Source: Nocardioides sp. B-3
Lineage (GTDB): Bacteria > Actinomycetota > Actinomycetes > Propionibacteriales > Nocardioidaceae
Direction of reading: 5' to 3'
Length of the DNA stretch: 64,000 nt
Assembly (NCBI RefSeq): GCF_024703895.1
Contig: NZ_CP087968.1
Span: forward strand, 434,001-498,000
Positions 51,874 to 61,918 of the stretch are shown here, piece by piece. Below the pieces are notes generated by a model. That model searched no databases. It saw only the letters and a list, made by a program, of their open reading frames with translations, and was not told the DNA's origin. Position 1 is the first letter of the stretch, and every line of letters begins with the position of its first letter. The translations under genes and the position numbers were made by a program.

Positions 51874-54422
51874 TGCTCGACCTCGACGACTACCGCACCC
51901 GGTGGCTGGCGTTCTGCGAGCGGTTTCTCGACTCGGACAGCGCGGAGCGACGACGCCCGGCCGCGGAGGCCGTCGAGCGCGGACTGCCACCCGGCGAGCC
52001 GTCCTCGGGCTTCGACCCGAGTGCCGTGGACCGGGGTCGCGCCGAGGGGGCCGTGATCCTCGCCGCCGGGCTGTTCGACTCGCTCGGCTACTTCCAGCAC
52101 AACCCCGACCTGTTCTGGAACCTGTGCGGCTCCCGGGGAGGAGCTCGAGCACTTCGTGCTGCGGGGCTGGAAGGAGCTGCGGCACCCGACGGCCGATTTC
52201 GACATGTGGAGCTACTGGTGCGAGCACCTCGACCCGACGCGCGAGGACATCAACCCCGTCGTCCACTACGCGGTCGAGGGTCGCCGCGCCGGCCTGTCCA
52301 CGTTGCCGCGACTCGAGACCCTCCCGGAGCCGGAGCCGCCGGGGCCGGACTACGCACCACGCCGCGTCTGCCTCTTCGCCGGCTACGACGGCGACGGGGT
52401 CATCGACGACACGGTGGTGGCCTACCTCGCGGACCTCAGTCGCTTCGCCGACATCTACTACCTCGCCGACTGCGAGCTGGCCGACGGCGAGCTCGAGCGG
52501 ATCGCTCCCCACACCAAGGGCGCCCGGGGGCATCCGCCACGGTCGCTACGACTTCGGCTCCTACTCGATGCTGGCCAAGGAGCTCGTCGGCTGGGACGTC
52601 ATCGACTCCTACGACGAGCTGATGCTCGCCAATGACTCGTGCTTCTCGGTGCAACCGCTCGACCGTGTCTTCGCCAAGATGGACGCGACCACCTGCGACT
52701 GGTGGGGGCTGCAGGCGACGTACGACGACTTCGACGACCGTGCGTTCCAGAAGCTCGGGCGGCGCCTCGGCCTCGACGAGGTCGGCGAGCAGATGCGCGA
52801 GCTGTCGCTGTGGCGCTACTCCGACTTCATCCACGTCGGCTCCTACTTCCTCTGCTACCGCCGCCGTGTGCACCGGGACCCGCGGTTCCGCAAGCGGCTC
52901 GACGACGTGGCGTCGCAGTCGGAGAAGGTCACGATCATCCTCAAGTACGAGATCGGTTTCTCGCGGCTGCTGATCCCGGCCGGCTTCAAGCTGGCCACCT
53001 TCGTGGACGGGATCCCGGCCTACCACCCGGTCTACCGCGCCTCGGCGTTCGACCTGATGCGCGAGGGCTTTCCCGCTGCTCAAGCGCCAGCTGCTCACCG
53101 AGAACCCGTTCGAGACGCCCGACCTGCACCGGTGGAAGGATCGCGTGCTCGAGGCCGCGCCCGGGGCCGACGTGGAGGCGATCGACCTCAGCCTGCGACG
53201 GACGGCACCGCCGTGGAGCCCGGTCCGCAGCTTCGGCTTCCGCACCCGCCGTGACGGCACGGTCCAGCCGCCGGGACACATCGGCCCGACGGAGTTCGCG
53301 GACGAGGACCGTTGGGTCCCCACGTTCGACCACTGGTGGGTCTTCCCCGCCGACCCGCGCACGGGCATCCTGTCCGGGCCGGTGCGCGCCGTCTTCGAGG
53401 AGGTCCGCGACGACCCCTCCGTCAAGAAGATCGTGCTGCTCGGCTCGCGGGGCCTGAAGATCGGCGGCGACAACGTCGCCGTCGTCGCGAGCGAGAGCGC
53501 GGCCGGCCAGATGTACGGCCTGCGCGCAGGCACGTTCCTGTGCACCATCGGGCCGCGAGCCGACGTCAACCACCCGCTGGGACGCCGGCACCATCGCTTC
53601 GTCGACCTCGGCCGCCCCACCGGCCTGCCGCCGGACCTCGTCGCCCTCGGTGGGCAGGGGCTGCACGGTGAGCGACCCATGCCCGACGCGTCGTACGACG
53701 CGCGCCTGACGCGGGCAGTCGTCACCTCCTCCGACGCGGGGAGCGCCGCGGCCGACCAGCACTTCCCCGACCTCGACACCGACGGTGTCTGGGCGATCGG
53801 ATCGCCCCGGGTCGACCTGCTGCTGCGCGACGAGGACGCTCTCTCCCCGGAGCTGCGCGGAGAGCTCGCCACGTTGCGCGGGTGGCTGGACGGGCGTCGA
53901 CTCGTCCTGCTCTCGCCGAGCACCGGGCGCGAGCTCGACCTCGCCGCGGTCGCTCGGTGGGCCGGCCAGCGTGAGTCCGAGGTCGTGGTCGCGGTGCTGC
54001 CGACCTCGGGCGCGCTGCCGCGCGTGCCGCCGCCCCCGGTGGACCTGATGGACACGCGGTTCCCGGAGGCGACCGTGGGACTCCGCGTGCCGCCGGTCGC
54101 GGAGATGGTCTGGCGACTGGCCGACGTGCTGGTCAGCGGCACGCCCGCCGACCCGGCCGACTTCTCGCCTCTCGGCAGGCCGGTGGTCGCGGCCCCGGGC
54201 ACGAGCGGCCTGCCCTTCGCCGTACCAGCCGACACCGAGGCGCTGCTGACGGCCGTCGAGACCGCGCGCGACGCCGATCCGTCCTACCTCGCCCGGGGGC
54301 AGGGTCTCCACGCGCACTCCGACGGACACAGCGCCGCCCGGTTCGTCCGCCGCCTGAAGCAGACCTACCTCCCCCGGGAGGAGTGGCTCTCGGAGACCGA
54401 GATCGTGGTCAGCGACGCCTGA
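51873..54422 (+). CDS. RgpF-like rhamnan-synthesis glycosyltransferase, copy 1
   Basis: About 849 residues. An N-terminal domain has the repeated LFDSLGYFQHNPDLF segments; the central RgpF domain has RRVCLFAGYDGDGVIDDTVV, YDELMLANDSCFSV, CDWWGLQAT and VGSYFLCYRR; the C-terminal third may be a second glycosyl- or glycerophosphotransferase-like domain. Four frameshifts (near 52135, 52525, 53075 and smaller) are bridged. It overlaps the short protein upstream and meets its mirrored copy tail to tail over 13 bases at 54409-54422. It likely builds a rhamnose-containing or teichoic-like surface polymer. Confidence 0.78.
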
Positions 54423-56938
54423 GGCCCCGCAGGCGGTGCACGAACCTGCGCGCCGCCGCCCCGTCGAGCGGCGGAGCGTCGTGGGGGCACGGTCACGTCC
54501 CGGCGGGCGAAGCCGCCGGCCGCGATCCTGACCAGCTCGGCCAGCAGGGCGGCCGCGTCGGCACACTCCGTGGGGCGCGCCCAGCCCTCGTCGGGCAGGG
54601 AAGCCGCGTGATCGCGCGCCGATCCGGTCAGCCGCAGCAGCGGGGCACCGGTCACCAGCGCGTCGAGGGCTCTCGGGTCGTCGTCGGTGACGACGGCCGA
54701 GGCCACCCGGTGCACGGACACCTCGGAGGTGACGGCGCGGTCCGACAGGTCCACGAGGTGGGGCAGGTCCTGCTCGAGCAACGCCCGCGTCCAGCCGTCG
54801 GCACGGTCGGGTCTGGGGTCCCGGACCCCCACGACCACGTGGTGGTCGCGCGCCCGGGCGGCCAGTCCGGCCGGCACCTCGCGCGCCGGGCCACGAGCCC
54901 ACCACACCACCAGCGGTCGGCCGGCCAGTGACTCCCGCAGCCGCTCCTCGTCCGCCCGGACGTCGGGTGGCAGGTGCTCGGGGCGCGAGCACGAGGTGGT
55001 CGTGGCGGGGCAGGCCGGTCACCCACGGGCGATCGAGCCCGAGGTCGGGGGACGGTGGCGACCCGGACCAGCGCCTCGCCCTGCGAGCAGGCTGCGAGTC
55101 CGCTGAGCCGGGCCCAGTCAGCGTCCACGTCTCCGTCCCCGGCCGAGCCGATCGGCAGCACCGGCAGGCCGACACCGAGGTGGACATAGGCGTGACGCGA
55201 GCGCGGGAAGGTGAACGGATAGGCGACGTCCGGGGTGTCGTCGGCCAGCATCAGGCCGCAGCGCACCATCGCGGCCTGCCCGTCGGGGGTGTCCATCGGC
55301 ACGATGGTGACGCGCTCGCCGGCGAGGGCATCAGCGTCGGCGAGGGGGCGGCCCCGGGTGAGCACCACCTTGTGCAGGCTCGGGTCGTCGCGGACCTCCT
55401 CGAGGACCGCGCGCATGCCGGGGTCCATCCGCCCGGAGGCCGACACCGGGAAGGCCCACCAGTGGTCGAAGCTCGGCGTCTCGCGATCGAGCCGCCTCAG
55501 GCCATAGCCCCGGGTCGCCCGCACCGGGATCTGCCGGCGTCCGTCGTCGGCCGGGTGTGCGGCGTACGCCTCGTGCAGCATGGCGGGCGACGTGACGCGC
55601 TCGAGGTGGGAGCGCATCGCCGTGAACGGCGCGTCGGGCACGAGCGGTCGCAGCCGCTCCTCCCACTGCTCCGGGTCGGCGACGTGGCGCGGGTTCTCGC
55701 CGAGGTAGTTGCGCTTGACCAGCGGGAAGCCCCGCTCGACGAGCTCGAAGAAGTGGCGCCCGTAGAGCGGGTGGAAGGCCCACAGGTCGGGCAGGAAGGT
55801 GTCGAAGTCGAAGCCGGCGTCGAGGAGGTAGCGGCTGATGCCGACCTCGTACTTGTGGATGACGAGCCGCTTCTCCTCCTGTCGCGCCACCGTGTCCGGG
55901 GCGGAAGCGGAAGCCGGGGTCGTCGAGGACCGGCCTGCGGAAGGCGAGGAAGTAGGAGCTCAGGTGCACGAAGCGGTCGTCGGTCCAGTGCCGCGGCCCG
56001 ATGAAGCGACGCTTCGCCTCCGCGAGCGGGATCGGCGAGTCGTCGCTGATGTAGGACTCGTCGTGCTCCATCGAGGTGGCCTGCAGGCTCCACCAGTCGC
56101 ACGCGCGCGTGTCCATCTCGGCGAAGACGTCGTCCAGCGGGCGCAGGAGGTAGCAGCTGTCGTTGGCGAGCACGACCTCGTCGTACGGCGCCAGCCGCTC
56201 CCACCCGACCAGCTCGCGTGCGAGCAGGGAGAACGAGCCGAAGTCGTACGCGCCGTGCGGGACGCTCCGGGCGCCTGCTGTGACCCCGGCGAGCCTGTCG
56301 AGCTGCCCCGGCCCGAGCACGCCGTCGGCGAGGTAGAAGACATCCGCGTGGCGCGACAGCTCCGTGAGGTAGGCGACCACGGTGTCGTCGACGAGGCCGT
56401 CGCGGTCGTGGCCGGCGAAGAGGCAGGCACGTCGGGGCTTGCCCGCCAGCGTGGTCGGCTGCCTTGTCTCCGTGGGCGTCGGCACTGGCGAAAGACCGTC
56501 GTGCCGACCGCGGAGGAGGAAGTGGAGCAGGGGATTGACGGTGTCGTCGGTGGGGTCGAGGTGCTCGGCCCAGTAGGACCACAGGTCGAAGCGCAGGCTC
56601 GGCGTGCGCAGGCTCCGCCAGCCCTCGTCGACGAAATGGCGGACGGGGTCGGTGCCACGCCGCAGCCGGTGCTGGAGGGCGTACTCGTCGGCGTCCATGA
56701 AGCCGCTCGCCGCCACCACCGCGCGTGCGCAGGCGCCCTGCACCGCGTCGGGCGGCGGTGCCGGGTCGCCGTCGACGATGGGCGGCAACCCCTCGGCCAG
56801 CGCCGTCGCCACGAGGGTCCGCGCCTCGTCGGTGTCGCGTCGCGAGGCCGCGCGCCAGCGGCGGGCGAACCTGAACCACCGGCGCCGGAAGTCGGCCACC
56901 TCGGCCTGTCGCAGACCCAGCTCGTCGTGCGTGCTCAA
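54409..56938 (-). CDS. RgpF-like rhamnan-synthesis glycosyltransferase, copy 2
   Basis: About 842 residues, a paralogue of copy 1 in opposite orientation. Matching motifs are RRACLFAGHDRDGLVDDTVV, YDEVVLANDSCYLL, CDWWSLQAT and HLSSYFLAFRRPVL. The C-terminal part again ends in a glycosyltransferase-like domain. Frameshifts near 55905, 55060 and 54490 are bridged; the reconstructed end reads RRFVHRLRGLRR. The start is taken as TTG 56938, which overlaps the stop of the short coiled-coil gene (TTGA); an internal start is possible. The sequence differs enough to suggest a different sugar or acceptor. Confidence 0.76.
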
Positions 56939-57487
56939 CGGGGCTTGGGCGGGTAGGCGTCCGCGCCCTGCGCCTCGGGCGTGAGCAGGAAGTGGACGAG
57001 CGGGTTGATCCGCTGCTCGACGGCGTCGGGGTGGTCGATGAGGTACTGCCGCACGTCGAAGCGCTCGCTGGGGTGCCGGACGGGGTAGTAGGGGTGGCGC
57101 AGGAAGTGCAGGGCCGGGTCCTCGCCGAGCTCGACCACGTCCGGGTAGCTGCGGAGGTACCACGCCGGGTCCCACAGGACCGAGTCGCGCAACAGCTCGA
57201 GGTGCACCTCCTCCTCGCGCGTCGGCGCGTTCTGGCGACCCTTCAGCAGCGCACTGCCGCGACCTCGCCCGGCCGAGTCGATCCGCACCCGTGCGGCCAG
57301 TGCCTCGGAGAGCGAGCGCGCAGCGCGATCGGACTGCTCGCGGGCGGCGAGCAGCTCGGCCTCCCGCTCCGCGACCCGCTCCTGCGCCCGGGCGCAGCTC
57401 GGCGAGCTCGGCCCGCGCGGCCGCCAGCTCGGCCACGAGCTCGGCGGGGTCAGGCTCGGGGCGGTGCGCAGTCACGTGCGCGACCAT
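56935..57487 (-). CDS. short coiled-coil protein with a WYL-R...HP-V segment (module 2)
   Basis: About 183 residues. A long coiled coil rich in Ala, Glu, Arg and Leu (ELVAELAAARAELAEL, then ERVAEREAELLAAREQ) precedes WDPAWYLRSYPDVVELG, LHFLRHPYYPVRHPSERF and FDVRQYLIDHPDAVEQR. This is the same two-part layout as module 1, and it also overlaps its RgpF-like partner. One frameshift near 57395 is bridged. Its ATG is only 23 bases from the divergent esterase start. Confidence 0.7.
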
Positions 57488-57498
57488 ATCGCGGCCCG

Positions 57499-57510
57499 TA
57501 CATTGACCCC
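57499..57510 (+). promoter_or_regulatory. putative -10 element of the lipoprotein esterase (leaderless)
   Basis: TACATT (57499-57504) lies six bases before the GTG at 57511 in a 23-base gap between divergent starts. There is no room for a ribosome-binding site. Confidence 0.6.
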
Positions 57511-58532
57511 GTGACGCTCGTACGGCGACTCGCTGCCTTCTTCATGTCGGGCGCCCTGCTCACCGCGTGCACGACGGCGGAAGCTCCTTCCCCGGAGCCC
57601 ACGACCCCGACATCCACCGCCTCGTCGTCCGCGACTCCGACTCCCGCTCCCCCGCCGGACCCGGTCTCGATCGCGGCGTTGCAGGCCACCACGCATCGGG
57701 GCTCACTGCTGCGGCTGGGCGCCGTGCGCGAACGCACCGCGGCGTACACCTCCTATGACGTGACCTATCGCGCGGTGTCCGGGCGGCGGGCGTTCACGAT
57801 CAGCGGGGTGCTCAACGTCCCGACCGGTCCCGGCCCGTTCCCGGCGGTGGTGCTGGCGCACGGCTACATCGATCCGGCGATCTACGTGCGCGGCCGGGGG
57901 CATGACGCGCGAACGTGGCGTGTTCGCGAGCCGCGGCTACGTCGCCCTGCACGTCGACTACCGCGGGCATGCCGAGTCGACCGACGACCCGCGCTCCGAC
58001 CGCGACCTGCGGCTCGGCTACTCCGCCGACGTGATTGCCGCGGTGAAGGCGTTGCGTGCTTCTCCCGACGTGCCCGTCGACGACGACCGGATCGCGCTGA
58101 TGGGTCGCTCGATGGGCGGCGGGGTGGTGATGAAGGCGCTGATCGCTTCGCCGGGGTTGGTCCAAGCGGCGTCCCTCTGGGCGTCCGTGTCGTCGCTCGA
58201 GGGCGAGACCTTCGACCACTTCATCAGGCGCGACGACGACTCCCGTGGAGCCGCGATCGTGACGGCACACGGCCTGCCCGAGGATGAGCCGGACTTCTGG
58301 GCGGCCGCCTCCGCCCGGCCCTACCTCTCGACCATCACCGAGCCGGTGCTGATCGTGCACGGACGCGTCGACGACACCTGTCCCCCGCGCTGGGCGCGCC
58401 CACCACCCGGCCGCCATGCAGCGAGCCGGGGTCGACTCGACGCTCGAGTGGTACGACGACGGGCACGCCTTCGGACCGGCGTTCGCCGCCGCGATGGACC
58501 GCACGGTCCGCTACTTCGACGCCCGGCTGTGA
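57511..58532 (+). CDS. lipoprotein alpha/beta hydrolase (dienelactone-hydrolase/S9-like)
   Basis: A surface-anchored hydrolase of about 339 residues. The lipoprotein signal (FFMSGALLTACTTAEAP) is followed by a Ser/Thr/Pro linker. The hydrolase fold shows VVLAHGYIDP (oxyanion), the nucleophile elbow IALMGRSMGGGVVM, acid-site EPVLIVHGRVDDTCPP and a reconstructed His in YDDGHAFGPAF. Frameshifts near 57897 and 58395 are bridged. It may trim or de-esterify surface glycans made by its neighbours, but this is only a guess from position. Confidence 0.75.
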
Positions 58533-58538
58533 TCAGCA

Positions 58539-58590
58539 GCTGACGTCATGAGACCCGGCTGTTCGGACAGCCGAGCTCCATGACGTCAGC
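58539..58590. terminator. near-perfect 52-base palindrome, likely bidirectional terminator
   Basis: Two 24-base arms (58539-58562 beginning GCTGACGTCATG, and 58567-58590 ending CATGACGTCAGC) pair with four mismatches around a TCGG loop; the inner six pairs are GGCTGT/ACAGCC. It lies between convergent genes and includes the stop codon of the phosphotransferase on the minus strand. Confidence 0.8.
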
Positions 58591-59377
58591 GAAGTAGCTC
58601 GAGCACGTGCCGCGCCCGGTCCTCCGACGAGCCCGCCGGGTTGCGCTTGAAGCCGCCGTTGCCGGGCAGCAGCATCATCAGCCAGAAGCAGGCGAGCAAC
58701 GTCCGGTGCACCGCAAGCCGCTCCCGTTGCGAGGCGTCGAGGTCGAGGGTGTCGAGGAGGGCGTCCACGTCGAGGCTGCGGGTCAGCCGAGACGACGCGT
58801 GCTCGACCACGTCCGCGATCTCGTAGGTGAGGTCGGAGGCGCCGTACTCCTCCCAGTCGATCAGCCGGCACACCTCGCCGTCCCAGAGCACGTTGTCGAG
58901 GTTGCCGTCGCCGATCGCGATGACGCTGTCGACGCGCGCGGGCAGATGCACAGCTGTCAGCCACTCCACGGCGCGATCCGTGGCCGTCTTGACCGTGTCC
59001 GGTTCCTGACAGGCGGTGAGGTCGTAGTCCTCGGCCAGCCATTCGCGTACGTGGTCCCGCATCGCTTGCGCTCCGTTCGCGCGCTCCGCCGAGTCCTCCG
59101 GCACGGGTACGGCGAAGAGCCGGCGCAGCGCGTCGGCGAAGGCCTTCGACTGGGCGGCGCTCAGCGTGCCGGTCAGCGGCTCGCCGGGGACGAGGGACAT
59201 CACGACCACGGGCCGTCCGTCCTCGACCTCACGTGCGATCGGGGTCGGCGCCGGGCCGGGCGACTCACGGGACAGGTGCACCAACCCCGCCCACTCCCGC
59301 TCCGGCTCGCGGTCGTCCCACGAGACGTAGCACTTGCGCACGACCTCGCCGGTGACCGTGACGTCGTGGGTGTGCAC
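58586..59377 (-). CDS. aminoglycoside-phosphotransferase-fold kinase
   Basis: 263 residues from GTG 59377. It has the APH family catalytic loop IAIGDGNLDNVLWDGEV (D-x-x-x-x-N, with Gly in place of the usual His) and the metal motif RLIDWEEYGASDLTYEIA. Upstream VVVMSLVPGEPLTG is the hinge region. It starts five bases after ppnP, so the two form an operon. Family members phosphorylate small alcohols, sugars or antibiotics, so antibiotic resistance must not be assumed from the name. It ends inside the strong palindrome. Confidence 0.82.
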   Translation of the reverse strand: MHTHDVTVTGEVVRKCYVSWDDREPEREWAGLVHLSRESPGPAPTPIAREVEDGRPVVVMSLVPGEPLTGTLSAAQSKAFADALRRLFAVPVPEDSAERANGAQAMRDHVREWLAEDYDLTACQEPDTVKTATDRAVEWLTAVHLPARVDSVIAIGDGNLDNVLWDGEVCRLIDWEEYGASDLTYEIADVVEHASSRLTRSLDVDALLDTLDLDASQRERLAVHRTLLACFWLMMLLPGNGGFKRNPAGSSEDRARHVLELLR

Positions 59378-59382
59378 GATCC

Positions 59383-59706
59383 TCAGCCGTAGTGGCAGAC
59401 GTAGCTCAGGGTCTCGAGCACCTCGATGTCGAAGGAGGAGTCCCCCGGCACCGAGAACGACTCGCCAGCGGCGTAGGACGTCACCTCTCCGTCGAGCGTG
59501 ACCCGGCAGGAGCCGGCCTCGATCTCCATCACCTCGGGTGCCGCGGTGCCGAAAGTCAGCCTGCTCGGGAAGATGACGCCCGCGCTCTTGCGGGTGCCGT
59601 CGGCGAGGTGGAACGTGTGGCTGACGCACAATCCGCCGAAGTAGACGTTGGCGGCGGTGTCGAGGGTGACGTTGTCGATCGAAGGCATGTGCACATCATC
59701 GAGCAC
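59383..59706 (-). CDS. ppnP: pyrimidine/purine nucleoside phosphorylase PpnP
   Basis: A small cupin-fold enzyme (107 residues from GTG; 101 from ATG 59688) that splits nucleosides into base and ribose 1-phosphate. Motifs are [20 protein letters not shown] and [20 protein letters not shown], ending YVCHYG, close to the known family pattern V-P-G-x-S-x-F. It could let the organism use purine and pyrimidine nucleosides. It is followed after five bases by the kinase-like gene, so the pair may serve nucleoside or ribose use. Confidence 0.85.
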   Translation of the reverse strand: MLDDVHMPSIDNVTLDTAANVYFGGLCVSHTFHLADGTRKSAGVIFPSRLTFGTAAPEVMEIEAGSCRVTLDGEVTSYAAGESFSVPGDSSFDIEVLETLSYVCHYG

Positions 59707-59736
59707 GGGTCTACTTCCGCGCCGCCACGCTGTTCA

Positions 59737-59778
59737 CTGTGGACTTGATGTCATCAGCAGGTGATACCAAGTCCACAG
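59737..59778. terminator. hairpin after the TIGR03960 radical SAM gene
   Basis: CTGTGGACTTG (59737-59747) and CAAGTCCACAG (59768-59778) form an 11-bp stem with a 20-base loop that can add a short inner ATCA/TGAT stem. It lies 19 bases past the radical SAM stop on the minus strand. Confidence 0.7.
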
Positions 59779-59796
59779 CCAGTGAGCGAGTGGAGG

Positions 59797-61770
59797 TCAG
59801 ACGACGGCGAGCGGGAGCAGCCGCTGGCCCGTGGGCCCGATCTGGATCTCGGTGTTCATCTCCGGGCACACGCCGCAGTCGTAGCAGGGCGTCCAGCGGC
59901 AGTCCTCGATCTCGACGTCGGAGGAACCGTCGGCGACCGCGAGGGCGTCCTCCCAGTCACCCCACAGCCAGTCCTTGTCGAGGCCCGAGTCGAGGTGGTC
60001 CCACGGGAGCACCTCGTCGTAGTCGCGCTCGCGGGTGGTGTACCAGTCGACGTCGATACCGGTCCCGTCGAGCGCAGTCGACGCTGCGGACATCCAGCGG
60101 TCGTAGGAGAAGTGCTCGCTCCAGCCGTCGAAGCGGCCGCCGTCGCGCCACACCTGCTCGATGATGCCGCCCACCCGACGGTCGCCGCGGGACAGCAGTC
60201 CCTCGACGATTCCGGGCTTGCCGTCGTGGTAGCGGAAGCCGATGGCGCGGCCGTAGCGCTTGTCGTCGCGCACGGTGTCGCGCAGCTTCTTCAGGCGCAT
60301 GTCGGTGGTCTCGTGATCGAGCTGCGCGGCCCACTGGAAGGGCGTGTGCGGCTTCGGCACGAAGCCGCCGATGGAGACGGTGCAGCGGATGTCGTTCTGG
60401 CCGGTGACCTCGCGGCCCTTGGCGATGACCTTCTTCGCGAGGTCGGCGACCTGCAGCACGTCCTCGTCGGTCTCGGTGGGCAGCCCGACCATGAAGTAGA
60501 GCTTCACCTGCCTCCAGCCGTGGCTGTACGCCGCAGCGACGGTGCGGATCAGGTCTTCCTCACTGACCATCTTGTTGATGACCTTGCGCATCCGCTCACT
60601 GCCGCCCTCGGGCGCGAACGTCAGGCCCGAGCGGCGACCGTTGCGGGAGAACTCGTTGGCCAGCGTGATGTTGAAGGCGTCGACGCGGGTCGAGGGCAGC
60701 GAGAGCGACACGTTGGAGCCCTCGTAGCGATCGGCCGGGTCCTTGGCGACCTCGGCGATCTCGGTGTGGTCGGCGCTGGACAGAGACAGCAGCCCGACTT
60801 CCTCGAAGCCGGTGGTGCGGATGCCGTTCTCGACCATCGCGCCGATCGTCTCGATCGAGCGCTCGCGCACCGGACGGGTGATCATCCCGGCCCGGCAGAA
60901 GCGGCAGCCGCGGGTGCAACCGCGGAAGATCTCGACGGAGAAGCGCTCGTGCACGGTCTCGGCCGGGGGCACCAGCGGCTTGCGCGGGTAGGGCCAGGCG
61001 TCGAGGTCCATCAGGGTGTGCTTGGCGACGCGGAACGGGATGCCCGGACGGTTGGGCACGACGGCCTCGATGGTGCCGTCGGCGGCGTACGCGACGTCGT
61101 AGAACTTGGGGACGTAGACCCCGCCGCTGACCGCGAGGCGGCGCAGCAGCTCGTCGCGGCCCGAGGGCTCACCCTCGGCCTTCCACTCGCGCACGACCTC
61201 GGAGATCGCGAGCACGACCTCCTCGCCGTCACCGAGCACGGCGGCGTCGATGAAGTCGGCGATCGGCTCCGGGTTGAAGGCGGCGTGGCCGCCGGCCAGC
61301 ACGATCGGGTCGTCGTCGGTGCGATCGGCCGCGTGCAGCGGGATGCCCGCGAGGTCGAGAGCATTGAGCATGTTGGTGTAGCCGAGCTCGGTGGAGAAGC
61401 TCAGGCCGAAGACGTCGAAGGCGCGCACGGGACGGTGCTGGTCAACGGTGAACTGCGGGATGTCGTGCTCGCGCATCACCGCCTCCATGTCGGGCCACAC
61501 GGCGTAGGTGCGCTCGGCCACGATCCAGTCGCGCTCGTTGAGGACCTCGTAGAGGATCTGGACGCCCCGGTTGGGCAGGCCGACCTCGTAGGCGTCGGGA
61601 TACATCAGCGCCCAGCGGACCGTCTGGCCACCCTCCGTGGAGGCGCCGCAGTCCCAGTCCTTCAGGGTGGAGTTGAGCTCACCACCGACGTACTGGATCG
61701 GCTTCTGGACGGACGGGAGCCGGGACTCCAGCTGGGGGAAGACCGATGCCGGGGAGACAGCGACGGACAC
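59797..61770 (-). CDS. TIGR03960 B12-binding-like radical SAM protein
   Basis: 657 residues, intact. The N-terminal region is the cobalamin-binding-like fold (ALMYPDAYEVGLPNRGVQIL). The radical SAM cluster is CTRGCRFCRAG (Cx3Cx2C), and a C-terminal Cys set CRWTPCYDCGVC may bind a second cluster. This family sits beside rodA and TIGR03936 in most actinobacteria and its reaction is unknown. The start GTG at 61770 gives MSVAVSPASVFPQLESRL. A B12 cofactor would link it to the B12 uptake operon at 2.9-9.3 kb, but the family often lacks the B12 His motif, and I do not see D-x-H-x-x-G here. Confidence 0.9.
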   Translation of the reverse strand: MSVAVSPASVFPQLESRLPSVQKPIQYVGGELNSTLKDWDCGASTEGGQTVRWALMYPDAYEVGLPNRGVQILYEVLNERDWIVAERTYAVWPDMEAVMREHDIPQFTVDQHRPVRAFDVFGLSFSTELGYTNMLNALDLAGIPLHAADRTDDDPIVLAGGHAAFNPEPIADFIDAAVLGDGEEVVLAISEVVREWKAEGEPSGRDELLRRLAVSGGVYVPKFYDVAYAADGTIEAVVPNRPGIPFRVAKHTLMDLDAWPYPRKPLVPPAETVHERFSVEIFRGCTRGCRFCRAGMITRPVRERSIETIGAMVENGIRTTGFEEVGLLSLSSADHTEIAEVAKDPADRYEGSNVSLSLPSTRVDAFNITLANEFSRNGRRSGLTFAPEGGSERMRKVINKMVSEEDLIRTVAAAYSHGWRQVKLYFMVGLPTETDEDVLQVADLAKKVIAKGREVTGQNDIRCTVSIGGFVPKPHTPFQWAAQLDHETTDMRLKKLRDTVRDDKRYGRAIGFRYHDGKPGIVEGLLSRGDRRVGGIIEQVWRDGGRFDGWSEHFSYDRWMSAASTALDGTGIDVDWYTTRERDYDEVLPWDHLDSGLDKDWLWGDWEDALAVADGSSDVEIEDCRWTPCYDCGVCPEMNTEIQIGPTGQRLLPLAVV

Positions 61771-61918
61771 GGGGACAACACCTCGAGGTCTGGCAGGGGA
61801 AGGAGCAACCGCCAAGGTTACGCCGGAAGTGGGGACCACGCGCAGTTCCCGAGCGGACTGCGGCACACTTCTCCCCGACAGCCATGCGGTGCACGCCAGA
61901 AGAGTCCCGGGGGAAGCA

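Noticed and set aside
58586..59377. Aminoglycoside resistance gene
   Set aside because: Only the general phosphotransferase fold is visible. Many relatives act on metabolites, and nothing here points to an antibiotic substrate.
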